Origin: CBDATA01 sp965202845
GTDB taxonomy: Bacteria > Acidobacteriota > Vicinamibacteria > Marinacidobacterales > Marinacidobacteraceae
DNA: 64,000 bases
Direction: 5' to 3'
Assembly (NCBI GenBank): GCA_965202845.1
Contig: OZ241856.1
Location: 1,922,001-1,986,000 of the forward strand
Within the stretch, counting starts at the first letter, position 1. Each line of letters starts with the position of its first letter. Below, piece after piece: positions 31,277-40,307 of this stretch. A model generated the notes under the pieces. It was given only the letters and a program-made list of their open reading frames with translations. It did not search any database and was not told the DNA's origin. A program made the position numbers and the translations under genes.

Positions 31277-32274
31277 CGGAGCGCGTCGTTTCGGGCGGCG
31301 ACCACCTCGCCCAGGATCGAGAGGCCGATCTGCTCCGGGGTCCGGGCGCCGATCGAAAGGCCGATCGGGGCGCGCAGACGGGAGAGCACCGCCTCCGGGA
31401 TTCCTTGGGCGCGCAGCCGCTCCAGGCGCTTCGCGTGGGTTCTCCGACTGCCGAGCGCCCCCACGTAGAACGCTTCGCTCGGCAGCGCCGCCACCAGCGC
31501 CGGATCGTCCAGCTTGGGGTCGTGGGTGAGCGTCGCGACCGCGGTTCCGGCGTCCAGGCCGATCCGGGCGAGTCCCTCGGCGGGCCAGTCGTTCACGATC
31601 TCCACTCCTGGGAACCGCTCCGGGGAGGCGAAGACCGGGCGCGGGTCGCAGATCACCGGTCGGACGCCGACCGCCTCCGCCAGTGTCGCAAGCGCCTGGG
31701 CGATGTGCACCCCGCCGACCATGACCAGGGTTTCGGTCGGCAGGATCACGTCGCAGAACACCGGCCCGTCGTCGGTTTCCCGTCGAACCGGCCGCCCGCC
31801 GGCCAGGGGCTCGGCGGCGAGTTCCGCAAGCGACGGATCCCCGACGACTTCGCCGTCGCCGGTTCGCGCCGCCGCCCGGCCGTCGTCGTCGCCGAGCGCC
31901 GTCGCCCATGCCACCGGGGTACGCCGGCGCAGGGCGCGCGCCACCGCCGCAGCCTGTTCGGGCGCCGGGACCGCGACGAACACTTCCAGCGCGCCGCCGC
32001 AGGCGAGCCCGACCTCCCATGCCGATTCGTCGGAAACCCGGAACCCGACCAAGCGCGGACGACCGGTCGCCATGACCTCCCGGGCGGTCTCGACCACGCT
32101 GGCCTCGACGCAGCCGCCGCTCACCGAGCCGGTGATCCGCCCGTCCCCATCCACCACCATCCGGGCGCCGGGACGCCGCGGCGACGACCCCCAGGTCCCC
32201 ACCACGGTCGCCAGCGCGAGCGGCTTGCCCGGGTCCCGGAGCCAGGACTCCAGCGCCGGGAGGACGTCTCTCAT
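31273..32274 (-). CDS. XdhC/CoxF-family molybdo-enzyme maturation protein
   Basis: A 333-residue protein with both parts of the XdhC family: an N-terminal XdhC_CoxI domain (RRPGARMVVDGDGRITGSVSGGCVE near residue 35) and a C-terminal Rossmann-like domain (VYVGGVHIAQALATLAEA-like VMVGGVHIAQALATLAEAVG and YVGALGSRRTHAKRLERLR). XdhC binds Mo cofactor, promotes its sulfuration and hands it to hydroxylases such as xanthine dehydrogenase. It overlaps its neighbours by 4 bases on both sides, which places it as the cofactor-insertion step for the coxSLM-like enzyme encoded upstream. Confidence 0.93.
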   Translation of the reverse strand: MRDVLPALESWLRDPGKPLALATVVGTWGSSPRRPGARMVVDGDGRITGSVSGGCVEASVVETAREVMATGRPRLVGFRVSDESAWEVGLACGGALEVFVAVPAPEQAAAVARALRRRTPVAWATALGDDDGRAAARTGDGEVVGDPSLAELAAEPLAGGRPVRRETDDGPVFCDVILPTETLVMVGGVHIAQALATLAEAVGVRPVICDPRPVFASPERFPGVEIVNDWPAEGLARIGLDAGTAVATLTHDPKLDDPALVAALPSEAFYVGALGSRRTHAKRLERLRAQGIPEAVLSRLRAPIGLSIGARTPEQIGLSILGEVVAARNDALR

Positions 32275-33428
32275 CTCCGCAATTTAGTGCGGCCGGCGCC
32301 CAGCACCCCGAGTTGCGCGAAGCGCCGGCCCAGCGCCTCGACGCTCGCCAGGTTGTGGATGGGCATGAAATCGTGGACGTGCGGCAGCGCCGCCCGCATC
32401 CCGCGGGTCAGCGGTTCGTAGCCGGGATCGCCCAGTAGTGGGTTCAGCCAGAGGAGCCTCCACGCCAGCCCGCGCAGCCGGCCCATCGCGGCGGCGAGCA
32501 GCGCCGGATCGCCCCGGTCCCAGCCGTCGCTCACGATGACCACCACCGCCGAGGAACACCGAACCCGGCGCGCCCAGTCCTGGTTGAACCGGTGGATGGC
32601 CTCCCCGATCCGCGTCCCCCCGGACCAGTCGCGCACCGCCTCCGAAGCCCCGGCGAGCGCCCGGTCCGCCTGCCGGTCGCGGAGGCTCCCGGTCAGCCGG
32701 GTCAGCCGGGTGGCGAACGCGAACGCCTCCACCTTCCCCGGCGCGCCCTGCGCCAGTCCGTACAGGAAGTGGAGCAGGACGCGCGCGGTAGTCTCCATCG
32801 AGCCGCTGACGTCGGCGAGAACGAGGATCGGGCGAGGCTTCCGGCGACGGCGGCGGCGTTCCAGTCGCATCCACTCGCCGCCGGCGCCGAGGCTCCGCCG
32901 CAGGGTGCGGCGGACGTCGAGGCTCCGGGTTCCCCCCGGCTGGTAGCGGACCACCCGTCGCTCGGGGGCCGCCCAGGCCGCCTCCCGGATCAGGGCCTTG
33001 ATTTCGCTGAGTTCGTCCTCGTCGAGATCGGCGAAGTTCCGCTTCCGGAGGGTCTCCCGGTCGCTCCAGGTCCGACGCGCCAGCGGACGCTCCGGACCTT
33101 CCCCTCCCGAGTCGCCGCCCAGCGGACGGAAGGTCGCCGGCGCCGGGCGCGGAACCTTCCGGCGCAAGGTCATCCCCGGCAGCCGGGCCCGGCTCCAGCG
33201 TTCGGGGGGCGTCTCCCAGAAGAGCGCGAAGGCCGCATCGAAGAGGGGCAGGTCCTCGCGCCGGTGGACCAGCAGGGAGCGGGCGGCGGCGTGGACCTCC
33301 TCGCGGCGGAACAGGTCCAGCAGCGGGAGCGCCTCCGCCAGGTCCAGCATCCGGGCGGTGGACGCCGGAAGGCCCAGACCCCGAAGCAGCCGCCCGAAGA
33401 GAACCAGGTTCCTCAGCAGCGGCTGCAA
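32271..33428 (-). CDS. CoxE-like VWA domain protein
   Basis: A 385-residue protein of the CoxE family. The C-terminal half is a von Willebrand A domain with an intact metal site (LADVSGSMETTARVLLHFLY near residue 205 and VVIVSDGWDRGDPALL near residue 310). It is partnered with the MoxR-type ATPase four bases upstream, as CoxD with CoxE in carbon monoxide dehydrogenase clusters, where the pair remodels the Cu/Mo active site of the large subunit. Cytoplasmic; no signal peptide. Confidence 0.92.
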   Translation of the reverse strand: MQPLLRNLVLFGRLLRGLGLPASTARMLDLAEALPLLDLFRREEVHAAARSLLVHRREDLPLFDAAFALFWETPPERWSRARLPGMTLRRKVPRPAPATFRPLGGDSGGEGPERPLARRTWSDRETLRKRNFADLDEDELSEIKALIREAAWAAPERRVVRYQPGGTRSLDVRRTLRRSLGAGGEWMRLERRRRRRKPRPILVLADVSGSMETTARVLLHFLYGLAQGAPGKVEAFAFATRLTRLTGSLRDRQADRALAGASEAVRDWSGGTRIGEAIHRFNQDWARRVRCSSAVVVIVSDGWDRGDPALLAAAMGRLRGLAWRLLWLNPLLGDPGYEPLTRGMRAALPHVHDFMPIHNLASVEALGRRFAQLGVLGAGRTKLRR

Positions 33429-33432
33429 GGGC

Positions 33433-34335
33433 TCAGGAGACCTCCGCCGCCATCCGGGAGAGGATCGCCCCGGCCCGCTCGCCCCGCGCCATCTCGATGT
33501 CGTCGCGGTACTTGAGGAGAGCGCCGAGGGTGCGGTCCACCACCTCTTCGTCGAGCGCGGTCTGCCCGAGCGCCGCCAGCGCGGTGACCCAGTCGAGGGT
33601 CTCGGCCACCCCGGGGCGCTTGAAGAGTTCGAGCGCGCGCAGCTCCTGGGCGAAGCGGGTCGCGCTCCGGGCCAGCGCCTCGGCGGCTTCGGGAACCCGC
33701 TCCCGGACGATGGCGAGCTCCCGCTCGTATTCGGGATAGGGGATCCACTGGTAGAGGCAGCGGCGCTTCAGCGCGTCGTGCACCTCGCGGGTGCGGTTCG
33801 AGGTGAGCATCACCACCGGCGGCGCCTTCGCCCGGATCGTCCCGATTTCCGGGATGGTGATCTGGAAGTCGGAAAGCGCCTCCAGCAGGTAGGCCTCGAA
33901 CTCCTCGTCGCTGCGGTCCACCTCGTCGATGAGCAGCACCGGGCGGCGCCCCTCCGCTCCGGATTCGATCGCCTCCAGCAGCGGGCGGCGGAGCAGGTAG
34001 TCGCGGGAGAACAGATCGCTCTCCCTCGCTTCCTCGTTCCGGCTCTCGGCCAGCCGGATCGCCATCATCTGGCGCGCGTAATTCCACTCGTAGGCCGCCT
34101 GGTTGATGTCCAGCCCCTCGTGGCACTGGAGGCGGATCAACGGGGCGTCCAGCAGTTCGGCGACGACCTTGGCGAGTTCGGTCTTCCCGACCCCGGCCTC
34201 CCCCTCGAGAAAGAGGGGACGCCCGAGACGCAGGCTCAGGAAGAGCGCGGTGGCGAGCTCGGTTCCGGCGATGTACCGATGCTGCGCGAGCGCCTCCCGG
34301 AGCGCCGGGACCGAGTCCGGGATCGTCTTCGTCAG
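33433..34335 (-). CDS. CoxD-like MoxR-family AAA+ ATPase
   Basis: A 300-residue AAA+ ATPase. Walker A is GEAGVGKTELAKVVAE near residue 42, Walker B LLIDEVDRSDEEF near residue 118, sensor 1 VVMLTSNRTREVHDALKRR. The frame has no ATG, GTG or TTG before Walker A, so I place the start at CTG 34335, overlapping the stop of the FAD subunit as CTGA, the same coupling geometry as the other junctions of the operon. The shorter start at TTG 34140 would remove Walker A and cannot be right. CoxD-type ATPases act with CoxE in active-site maturation. Confidence 0.9.
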   Translation of the reverse strand: MTKTIPDSVPALREALAQHRYIAGTELATALFLSLRLGRPLFLEGEAGVGKTELAKVVAELLDAPLIRLQCHEGLDINQAAYEWNYARQMMAIRLAESRNEEARESDLFSRDYLLRRPLLEAIESGAEGRRPVLLIDEVDRSDEEFEAYLLEALSDFQITIPEIGTIRAKAPPVVMLTSNRTREVHDALKRRCLYQWIPYPEYERELAIVRERVPEAAEALARSATRFAQELRALELFKRPGVAETLDWVTALAALGQTALDEEVVDRTLGALLKYRDDIEMARGERAGAILSRMAAEVS

Positions 34336-35192
34336 GTGGCGAGGCGCGAGACGGCGCGCGTCAGGGAACGCCGGGTCTGGACTTCGGCGAGGTGCAGCCG
34401 GAATTCCCCCGAGGCGTAGTGGTCGCCCAGCGGTTCTCCGAGATCCTCCGCCACCCGGGACGCCGCCGCCGCGATCCGCTCGCTGGTCGCCGGCCCGCCG
34501 ACCAGCGACGCGGCCGCCGATTCGGCGAGGATCGCCTTCGCGGTGACCCCGGTGATTCCGATGGCGGCTTCCGCCACGTTCCCTTGGCCGTCCAGCGCGA
34601 CGCGCGACGCGACGCCCGCCACCGCGTAGCTGGACGCCGGGTGGCGGTGCTTTTCGTAGGCGCCGCCGGCGACGCGGGGAACCCGGACTTCGGTGAGCGC
34701 TTCGTTCTCCGCAAGCGCGCTGGTGAGGATGTCCACGAAGAAGTCACGGGCGGCGATCCGGCGCTCGCCGTCCGGCCCGACTGCGGTGATTTCCGCTCCC
34801 AGCGCGAGCATCGCCGCCGGATAGTCGGCGCTCGGGTCGGCGTGGGCCAGGCTGCCGCCGATGGTGCCGCGGTTGCGCACCTGGATGTCGCCGATCTCCG
34901 CCGCGGTCTCCGCGAGCATCGGGCACCCGGAGCGGATGGCGGCGGAATCGGCCACCTCCCGGTGGGAAACCAGGGCGCCGATCCGGAACCCGTCGCCATC
35001 CTCCTGGATGCCGCCGAGCTCCGCGATCCGGCCGATGTCCACCAGGGTTCCCGGCTGCGAAACCCGCAACTTCATGGCCGGGAGCAGGCTGTGCCCGCCG
35101 GCGAGGAGCTTGGCGTTCGGGAGGGTTCGCAAAAGCTCCACCGCTTCGGCGACGCTGCCGGCGCGGCGGTACTCGAATGGGGCTGGGTACAT
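34332..35192 (-). CDS. Molybdo-hydroxylase FAD-binding subunit (CoxM-like)
   Basis: A 286-residue flavoprotein of the CoxM/XdhB type that passes electrons from the iron-sulfur subunit to the acceptor. FAD-binding motifs are AKLLAGGHSLLPAMKLR near residue 29 and RNRGTIGGSLAHADPSADYPAAM near residue 107. The C-terminal CODH FAD domain follows. ATG 35192 is preceded by GGAGA at good distance in a 26-base gap after the large subunit gene. Together with the large and small subunits it makes a complete heterotrimer. Confidence 0.95.
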   Translation of the reverse strand: MYPAPFEYRRAGSVAEAVELLRTLPNAKLLAGGHSLLPAMKLRVSQPGTLVDIGRIAELGGIQEDGDGFRIGALVSHREVADSAAIRSGCPMLAETAAEIGDIQVRNRGTIGGSLAHADPSADYPAAMLALGAEITAVGPDGERRIAARDFFVDILTSALAENEALTEVRVPRVAGGAYEKHRHPASSYAVAGVASRVALDGQGNVAEAAIGITGVTAKAILAESAAASLVGGPATSERIAAAASRVAEDLGEPLGDHYASGEFRLHLAEVQTRRSLTRAVSRLAT

Positions 35193-35218
35193 GGGATTCG
35201 GTCTCCTCTCTCTTCGGC

Positions 35219-37573
35219 TCAGGACTGGAGCGCACGCCAGATCGTCTCGGGGGTCAGGGGCATGTCGAGGTGTCCGCCACGGCCCTGGAGGGCGTCCGCC
35301 ACCGCGTTCGCCACCGTGGCCGTTCCGGCGATCGTGCCCATCTCGCCGGCGCCCTTGACCCCAAGCGGGTTGTGCGGGGAGGGCGTCTCGATCCGGTCCA
35401 CCTCGATGCCGGGGAGGATGTCGGCGCGGGGCACCGCGTATTCCATGAGGCTCCCGGCGAGCCAATTGCCGTCCGCATCGTAGACGCCGTGCTCGGTGAG
35501 CGCCTGGCCGATCCCCTGGACGACGCCGCCCTGGATCTGCCCCTCGACGATCATCGGGTTGATCACCTTGCCCACGTCGTCCACCGCGACGTAGCGGAGG
35601 ATGCGGACCTGGCCGGTCTCCTTGCAAACCTCCACTTCGCAGATGTGGGCGCTGGCCGGGAAGGTGAAGTTGGCGGGGTCGTAGTAGCTGGTGAAGCCGA
35701 GCCCCGGCTCCATCCCCTCCGGGAGGCTGTGGGCGGTGTAGGCCGCGAACGCCACCTCGCCGAAGTCCTTGCCCCGGTCGGAGGAGCCCTTGACGTGGAT
35801 CCGGCCGGTCTCCCGGTCGTACTCCACATCCTCCTCGGCCGCCTCCAGCAGGTGGGCGGCGATCCGGATCGCCTTCGCCCGCACTTTCTCCGCGCTCCGG
35901 ACCAGCGCCGAACCGCCCACGCAGGCGCTCCGGCTGCCGTAGGTGCCCATGCCGAAGTTCACCCGGCCGGTGTCCCCGTGAATCACCTCGACGTTTTCCA
36001 GGGGGATCCCCAGTTCGTCGGCGACCACCTGGGCGAAGGTGGTCTCGTGCCCCTGGCCGTGGGCGTGGGAGCCGGTGAAGACCGAGACCTGGCCGGTCGG
36101 ATGGACCCGGACTTCGCCGCTCTCCCAGAACCCGACCGCCGAGCCCAGGGACCCGGCGACCGCCGAGGGCGCCGGTCCGCTGGCCTCGATGCAGCAGGCG
36201 ATGCCGACCCCGCGCAACTGGCCGGCTGCGCGGGCGCGGGCCTGGTCCTCGCGCATCCGCCGGTAGTCGGCGGACTCCGCGGCCTTGTCCAGCAGGCGGT
36301 GGTAGTCGCCGCTGTCGTACTGGAACGCGACCGGGGTCTGGTACGGGAAGGCGTCCTTCGGGATCACGTTCCGCTTGCGGATGTCCAGCGGGTCCATGCC
36401 GAATTTCGCCGCCGCCATGTCCACCAGCCGCTCCACCAGGTAGGAGGCTTCCGGCCGGCCGGCGCCGCGGTAGGCGTCCACCGGCGTGGTGTTGGTGAGC
36501 GTGCCCTCCACCGAGCCGAAGACCGCCGGAATCCGGTAGTTCCCGGAGAGCAGGGTGATGTAGAGCGCGGTGGGGATCAGCGGGGCGAAGGTCGAGAGAT
36601 AGGCGCCCTGGTTCGCCCAGGTATGCACCTTGAGCGCCTTGAAGTCGCCTTCGGCGGTCATCGCCAGCCGCGCCGTCGTGACGTGATCCCGACCGTGCGA
36701 ATCGGTCATCTGGCTCTCGGTACGGGTCGCCACCCATTTGGCAGGGCGATCCACTTCGCGGGCAACCCAGGGGACGATGACCTCCTCGGGGTAATGGAAG
36801 ATCTTGCTTCCGAAGCCGCCGCCGACGTCGGGCGAGATCACCCGGAGCCGGCTTTCGGGAATCCCCAGGGTGAACGCCGACAGCAGCAGGCGGATCGGAT
36901 GGGGGTTCTGGCTGGTGGTCCAGACGGTCATCTCCCCGGTGGCCGCGTCCCACCGGGCGGCGCAGGCTCTCGGCTCCATCGCGGTCGGGACCAGCCGCTG
37001 GTTCACCAGCTCCAGCTCGATCACGTGATCCGCTTCGGCGAGCGCGGCGTCGCAGCCCGCCTCGTCGCCGAGACCCCAGCGATACGAGACGTTGTCCTCG
37101 ATGTCATCGTGGACCCGGGGCGCCCCGGGGTCGGTCGTGGCCCGGGCGTCCACCGTGGCCGGGAGCGGCTCGTAGTCCACCTCGATCTCTTCCAGCGCGT
37201 CGGCGGCGATGTAGGGGTCCTCGGCGACCACCACCGCGACCGAATCGCCCACGTGGCGCGCCCGGTCGGTCACCACCACCGGCCGGGGCGGCACCTGGGT
37301 GTCTGGCACCACCCAGCCGCAGGGCAGCATCCCGCAGCCGCCTTCGGCGAAGTCCTTGCCGGTGAACACCCGGAGCACGCCCGGCATCGCGAGCGCGCGC
37401 GAGGCGTCGATCCCGACGATGCGGGCGTGCGCCCAGGGGCTGCGCTTCACCGCCACGTGGACGGCGCCCGGAAGGTCCAGGTTGGCTACGTAGCGGCCCT
37501 TGCCCTGGATGAAGCGCGGATCCTCAACCCGCTTGACCGATTGTCCGACATACCGGCCGGTGTGCTGGCTCAT
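35219..37573 (-). CDS. Form II (CoxL-like) molybdenum hydroxylase large subunit
   Basis: A 784-residue Mo-cofactor catalytic subunit of the xanthine dehydrogenase/CO dehydrogenase family. The active-site loop reads AYRGAGR (near residue 360), the form II signature; true CO dehydrogenases (form I) carry AYXCSFR. The catalytic glutamate is in GVKGAGEMG near the C-terminus (about residue 745), and GGGFGSKIFHYPEE is the conserved Mo-binding stretch. ATG 37573 overlaps the small subunit stop. The substrate is unknown: form II enzymes include hydroxylases of N-heterocycles, aldehydes and purines. The linked PuuD-like domain makes purines one option, by inference only. Confidence 0.94.
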   Translation of the reverse strand: MSQHTGRYVGQSVKRVEDPRFIQGKGRYVANLDLPGAVHVAVKRSPWAHARIVGIDASRALAMPGVLRVFTGKDFAEGGCGMLPCGWVVPDTQVPPRPVVVTDRARHVGDSVAVVVAEDPYIAADALEEIEVDYEPLPATVDARATTDPGAPRVHDDIEDNVSYRWGLGDEAGCDAALAEADHVIELELVNQRLVPTAMEPRACAARWDAATGEMTVWTTSQNPHPIRLLLSAFTLGIPESRLRVISPDVGGGFGSKIFHYPEEVIVPWVAREVDRPAKWVATRTESQMTDSHGRDHVTTARLAMTAEGDFKALKVHTWANQGAYLSTFAPLIPTALYITLLSGNYRIPAVFGSVEGTLTNTTPVDAYRGAGRPEASYLVERLVDMAAAKFGMDPLDIRKRNVIPKDAFPYQTPVAFQYDSGDYHRLLDKAAESADYRRMREDQARARAAGQLRGVGIACCIEASGPAPSAVAGSLGSAVGFWESGEVRVHPTGQVSVFTGSHAHGQGHETTFAQVVADELGIPLENVEVIHGDTGRVNFGMGTYGSRSACVGGSALVRSAEKVRAKAIRIAAHLLEAAEEDVEYDRETGRIHVKGSSDRGKDFGEVAFAAYTAHSLPEGMEPGLGFTSYYDPANFTFPASAHICEVEVCKETGQVRILRYVAVDDVGKVINPMIVEGQIQGGVVQGIGQALTEHGVYDADGNWLAGSLMEYAVPRADILPGIEVDRIETPSPHNPLGVKGAGEMGTIAGTATVANAVADALQGRGGHLDMPLTPETIWRALQS

Positions 37574-38061
37574 GGCGCGCCCTCCTCGCCGTTCGCGTCC
37601 CGCCGCGCTCCGGCGGCCACGATCGCCTTGACGATGTTCTCGTAGCCGGTGCAGCGACAGATGTTGCCCTCGAGTCCGTGGCGGACCTCGGCGTCGGCGG
37701 CCTCCGGATTCCGCTTCAGGATCTCGACCGCGGTCAGGATCATGCCCGGCGTGCAGAAGCCGCACTGGAGACCGTGGTGATCCCAGAACGCCTGCTGCAC
37801 CGGGTGCAGGCCGCCTTCGGGGGCGAGGCCCTCGATGGTCGTCACCTCGGCGCCGTCGGCCTGGACGGCGAGGACGGTGCAGGACTTCACCGCCTCCCCG
37901 TTCATCAGCACGGTGCACGAACCGCACTGGGAGGTGTCGCAGCCGATGTTGGTCCCGGTGAGGCCCAGCTGGTCGCGCAACAGGTGGCACAGCAGCAGCC
38001 GGGGCTCCACCTCTTGCTCCCGGACCTGACCGTTGACGGTGACGCGCACGCGATGGCTCAT
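37570..38061 (-). CDS. Molybdo-hydroxylase 2Fe-2S subunit (CoxS-like)
   Basis: A 163-residue protein with two [2Fe-2S] clusters: the plant-type ferredoxin cysteines in GCDTSQCGSCTVL (near residues 41-49, fourth Cys in VKSCTVLAV) and the helical cluster in LQCGFCTPGM and CRCTGYENIVKAI. GGAAGGAG lies upstream of ATG 38061. It is the first gene of a nine-gene minus-strand run with overlaps or gaps of at most 26 bases down to 26173. Cytoplasmic. Confidence 0.96.
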   Translation of the reverse strand: MSHRVRVTVNGQVREQEVEPRLLLCHLLRDQLGLTGTNIGCDTSQCGSCTVLMNGEAVKSCTVLAVQADGAEVTTIEGLAPEGGLHPVQQAFWDHHGLQCGFCTPGMILTAVEILKRNPEAADAEVRHGLEGNICRCTGYENIVKAIVAAGARRDANGEEGAP

Positions 38062-38221
38062 GGCGGCCGACTCCTTCCTCTCCCGCGGCGCGAAACCGCC
38101 GCACGGCAGGGCGCCCGGCGAGCTCCGCTGAAGCTCCGCCGGGGGCGTTCTTCAGGGGGGAGTGTACGCGATTCCGCCCGGACGCGCATCCCCCCTGCCC
38201 CCGGATCCCCCGGAAGCCACG

Positions 38222-38254
38222 AAAAAGACCCCGGAGCCGGTCGGCCCCGGGGTC
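38222..38254 (-). terminator. Rho-independent terminator of the lipoprotein gene
   Basis: On the minus strand a GC-rich stem (GACCCCGG with CCGGGGTC, inner pairs extended by CC/GG around a short loop, 38227-38254) is followed by TTTTT (38226-38222). It lies 23 bases after the stop of the 38277-40280 gene and separates it from the downstream coxS operon. Confidence 0.85.
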
Positions 38255-38276
38255 TCCGAAACGAGTCAGCAGGAAT

Positions 38277-40280
38277 CTACTTCGCCGTGCACTTGGCGAA
38301 GTTGGCGACGTTCGCGCCGCTGTCCTTGCCCAAGTTGCCGTCGATGGTGTCCGGCGGATTGTCCGCCATCAGGCCCTGCGCGTCCCACTCGCAACTGATG
38401 GTCACCGTGCGCGTCACGTCGCAACCCGCGAACGTGCCGATCCCGAACTTCACCTCGTAGTCCATCTCCCACTTCGCGTCGCAGATCTCGTCGTCCGCGT
38501 CGTTGTCGTCGTTCGTGCACATCTCGGCGTCATCCGGCGACGGGTAGTTGTCCGCCTTGCCGTCCGGCAATTTCTTGTCGTTGTTGGTCGTATCGGGCGT
38601 GCTGTCCTTCCCGTAGAGGTCCACCTTCCCGAAGTCGCCCATCGTCGGATCGCCGTCCCCGTCCTTCAGGAGCATCCAGATGAAGTCGCGCTTGCCGCTG
38701 AGAAGCGTGGTTCGCGAGTCGTCCCTGATGTTGTCGCCCGTCCAGTGGTACAAATCCTGGAGGCCGGCCGCCGTCGTGCCCGGGTAATGGGGACCCGTCT
38801 CGGATGACTGGATCTTGCCGTTCAGATTGTCATCGAAAAAGAGTCGCTTGAAACGCCCGGGCGCCGCGCTCTTCGCCTTGACCTCCCAGTTGCGCAGCTT
38901 GACGCCTCCGTTCGTCGTGCCGCTCGCGCTGGTGGTCGCGCCGGTTCCCTCCGTCTGGAACGTGACGGCGGCCCAGCCCTTGGCGAGCGCCTGATCGACT
39001 TCCGCTTCGAGCAACTCGCAGACATCCACCTGGTCGGTCGCCATGAAGGTCATCGGTTCGCACTTCAGATCCTTGAACGGATCCTCCTTCCACTTCACCT
39101 TGCCCCAGGAGACCGACGAATCCTTGGCGGAGACCTCGACGCTGTAGCCGGACAGGTAGTTCGCCAGGTTGAACCGGGACGACAGCACGCTGCCCGTGCC
39201 CTGCACCGTGTCGCCCATGGCGATCCGGAAGCAACCGGCCGGCTTGTGGATCCCCCCCGCCGCCGCCGAGTAGCCCGTTCCTTCGCAGAGTTCGTCCAGC
39301 TTGGTCACCTTCTCGGCCGCGGCGGTGGTGCCCGCCGTCTTCTTCGCCAGGAATCGGATGCCCGGACCCCAATCGGCATTGTCCTTCAGGTCCATCGGAA
39401 GCGCCTTGTTCGACCCCTTCAGCGCGTCCGGCCCCGAAACACTGTAGCTTTTCCCCTTGTCGACGTCGGTGAACTTGTGCTCCACCGTCATCGCCACATT
39501 CGAACTCGACACCCAGCCGAGATCCACGCCGTCGTCGTCCTCGAAAATCGCCGGATCGTAGGGATTTCCACTGGATCGGATCGAGTTGTAATCGTTGTCG
39601 ATCCTTCCGACTTCAAGCTCCATCTCCGGATCCCAAGCGGCGCAGACCGCCGAATTGGCGAGCGTGATCTCCGGCGCCGCCGGCTTCTCCATCGACGCTT
39701 CCGAGCAGGCGAACGGACCGCAGGTGATATGCATCACCTCGCTCTCCGGAACCGTGTCCTGGCCGGCGGCGCCGACGCTCACCCGGGTCGCCTTGAAGGT
39801 CACGCCCATGCCGACCACTTCCGACTGCATCGCCTTCCAGTCGATGTTCGCAAACGGCATGTTGTCCATGCCGCCGGTGACTCCGACCCCGTTCGGCGCC
39901 GGATCCATCCACATCGGGGTGAGGATCGCGTTGTGCGAGCTCTTCACCACCATCTTCCCGTTCACCGAGGCCATCGCCTTCTTCTCGTCGGTCAGGGCGT
40001 CCGGGCACAGGGCGTACCCCATGCAGTCCTTGTCCATGTCCGCCATCGGGGGCGTCATGGAAATGACGAACGGCTCCGGCTCGGGTTCCGGCTCCGGTTC
40101 GGGCGCGGGGGCCGGCTCGGGGGCCGGGGCGGGTTCGGGGGCGGGTTCGGGGGCCGGTTCGGGCGCGGGGGCCGGAGCCGGGGCCGGGGCGGGAGCAGGG
40201 GCCGGCGCCGGCTCCTCCTCGTCGCCGCACGCCGCAAGCGCCAATCCGGCGCCCAGCATCAGCGCGAGCAGGCGGCTCAT
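38277..40280 (-). CDS. Cysteine-rich lipoprotein with Pro-Ala/Glu tether, function unknown
   Basis: The 667-residue product has a lipoprotein signal (LALMLGAGLALAAC, lipid Cys at residue 18), an acidic DEEE start, then about 50 residues of alternating PA and PE repeats that look like a surface tether. The remaining 590 residues contain 14 further Cys, an even number suited to disulfides, and Asp-rich calcium-type stretches (DDNLNGKIQSSE, an EF-hand/dockerin-like loop, and DGDGDPTMGD). I do not recognise a family. Codon use is somewhat richer in A than in neighbours. It has its own promoter and terminator, so it is a single-gene transcript. An upstream ATG at 40332 with a better ribosome site reads into a C12 tract; see findings. 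Confidence 0.8.
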   Translation of the reverse strand: MSRLLALMLGAGLALAACGDEEEPAPAPAPAPAPAPAPAPEPAPEPAPEPAPAPEPAPAPEPEPEPEPEPFVISMTPPMADMDKDCMGYALCPDALTDEKKAMASVNGKMVVKSSHNAILTPMWMDPAPNGVGVTGGMDNMPFANIDWKAMQSEVVGMGVTFKATRVSVGAAGQDTVPESEVMHITCGPFACSEASMEKPAAPEITLANSAVCAAWDPEMELEVGRIDNDYNSIRSSGNPYDPAIFEDDDGVDLGWVSSSNVAMTVEHKFTDVDKGKSYSVSGPDALKGSNKALPMDLKDNADWGPGIRFLAKKTAGTTAAAEKVTKLDELCEGTGYSAAAGGIHKPAGCFRIAMGDTVQGTGSVLSSRFNLANYLSGYSVEVSAKDSSVSWGKVKWKEDPFKDLKCEPMTFMATDQVDVCELLEAEVDQALAKGWAAVTFQTEGTGATTSASGTTNGGVKLRNWEVKAKSAAPGRFKRLFFDDNLNGKIQSSETGPHYPGTTAAGLQDLYHWTGDNIRDDSRTTLLSGKRDFIWMLLKDGDGDPTMGDFGKVDLYGKDSTPDTTNNDKKLPDGKADNYPSPDDAEMCTNDDNDADDEICDAKWEMDYEVKFGIGTFAGCDVTRTVTISCEWDAQGLMADNPPDTIDGNLGKDSGANVANFAKCTAK
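40074..40212. repeat. Degenerate 6-bp repeats coding the PA/PE tether
   Basis: GC-rich hexamers of the GGCTCG/GGCGCG/GGCCGG type encode alternating Pro-Ala and Pro-Glu on the minus strand. Such tracts can vary in length by slippage without shifting the frame. Confidence 0.7.
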
Positions 40281-40307
40281 GCCGCGAACCCCGTAATCGC
40301 GAATCTC

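Noticed and set aside
35219..37573. True carbon monoxide dehydrogenase large subunit
   Set aside because: The active-site loop reads AYRGAGR (form II), not the AYXCSFR of form I enzymes that oxidise CO.
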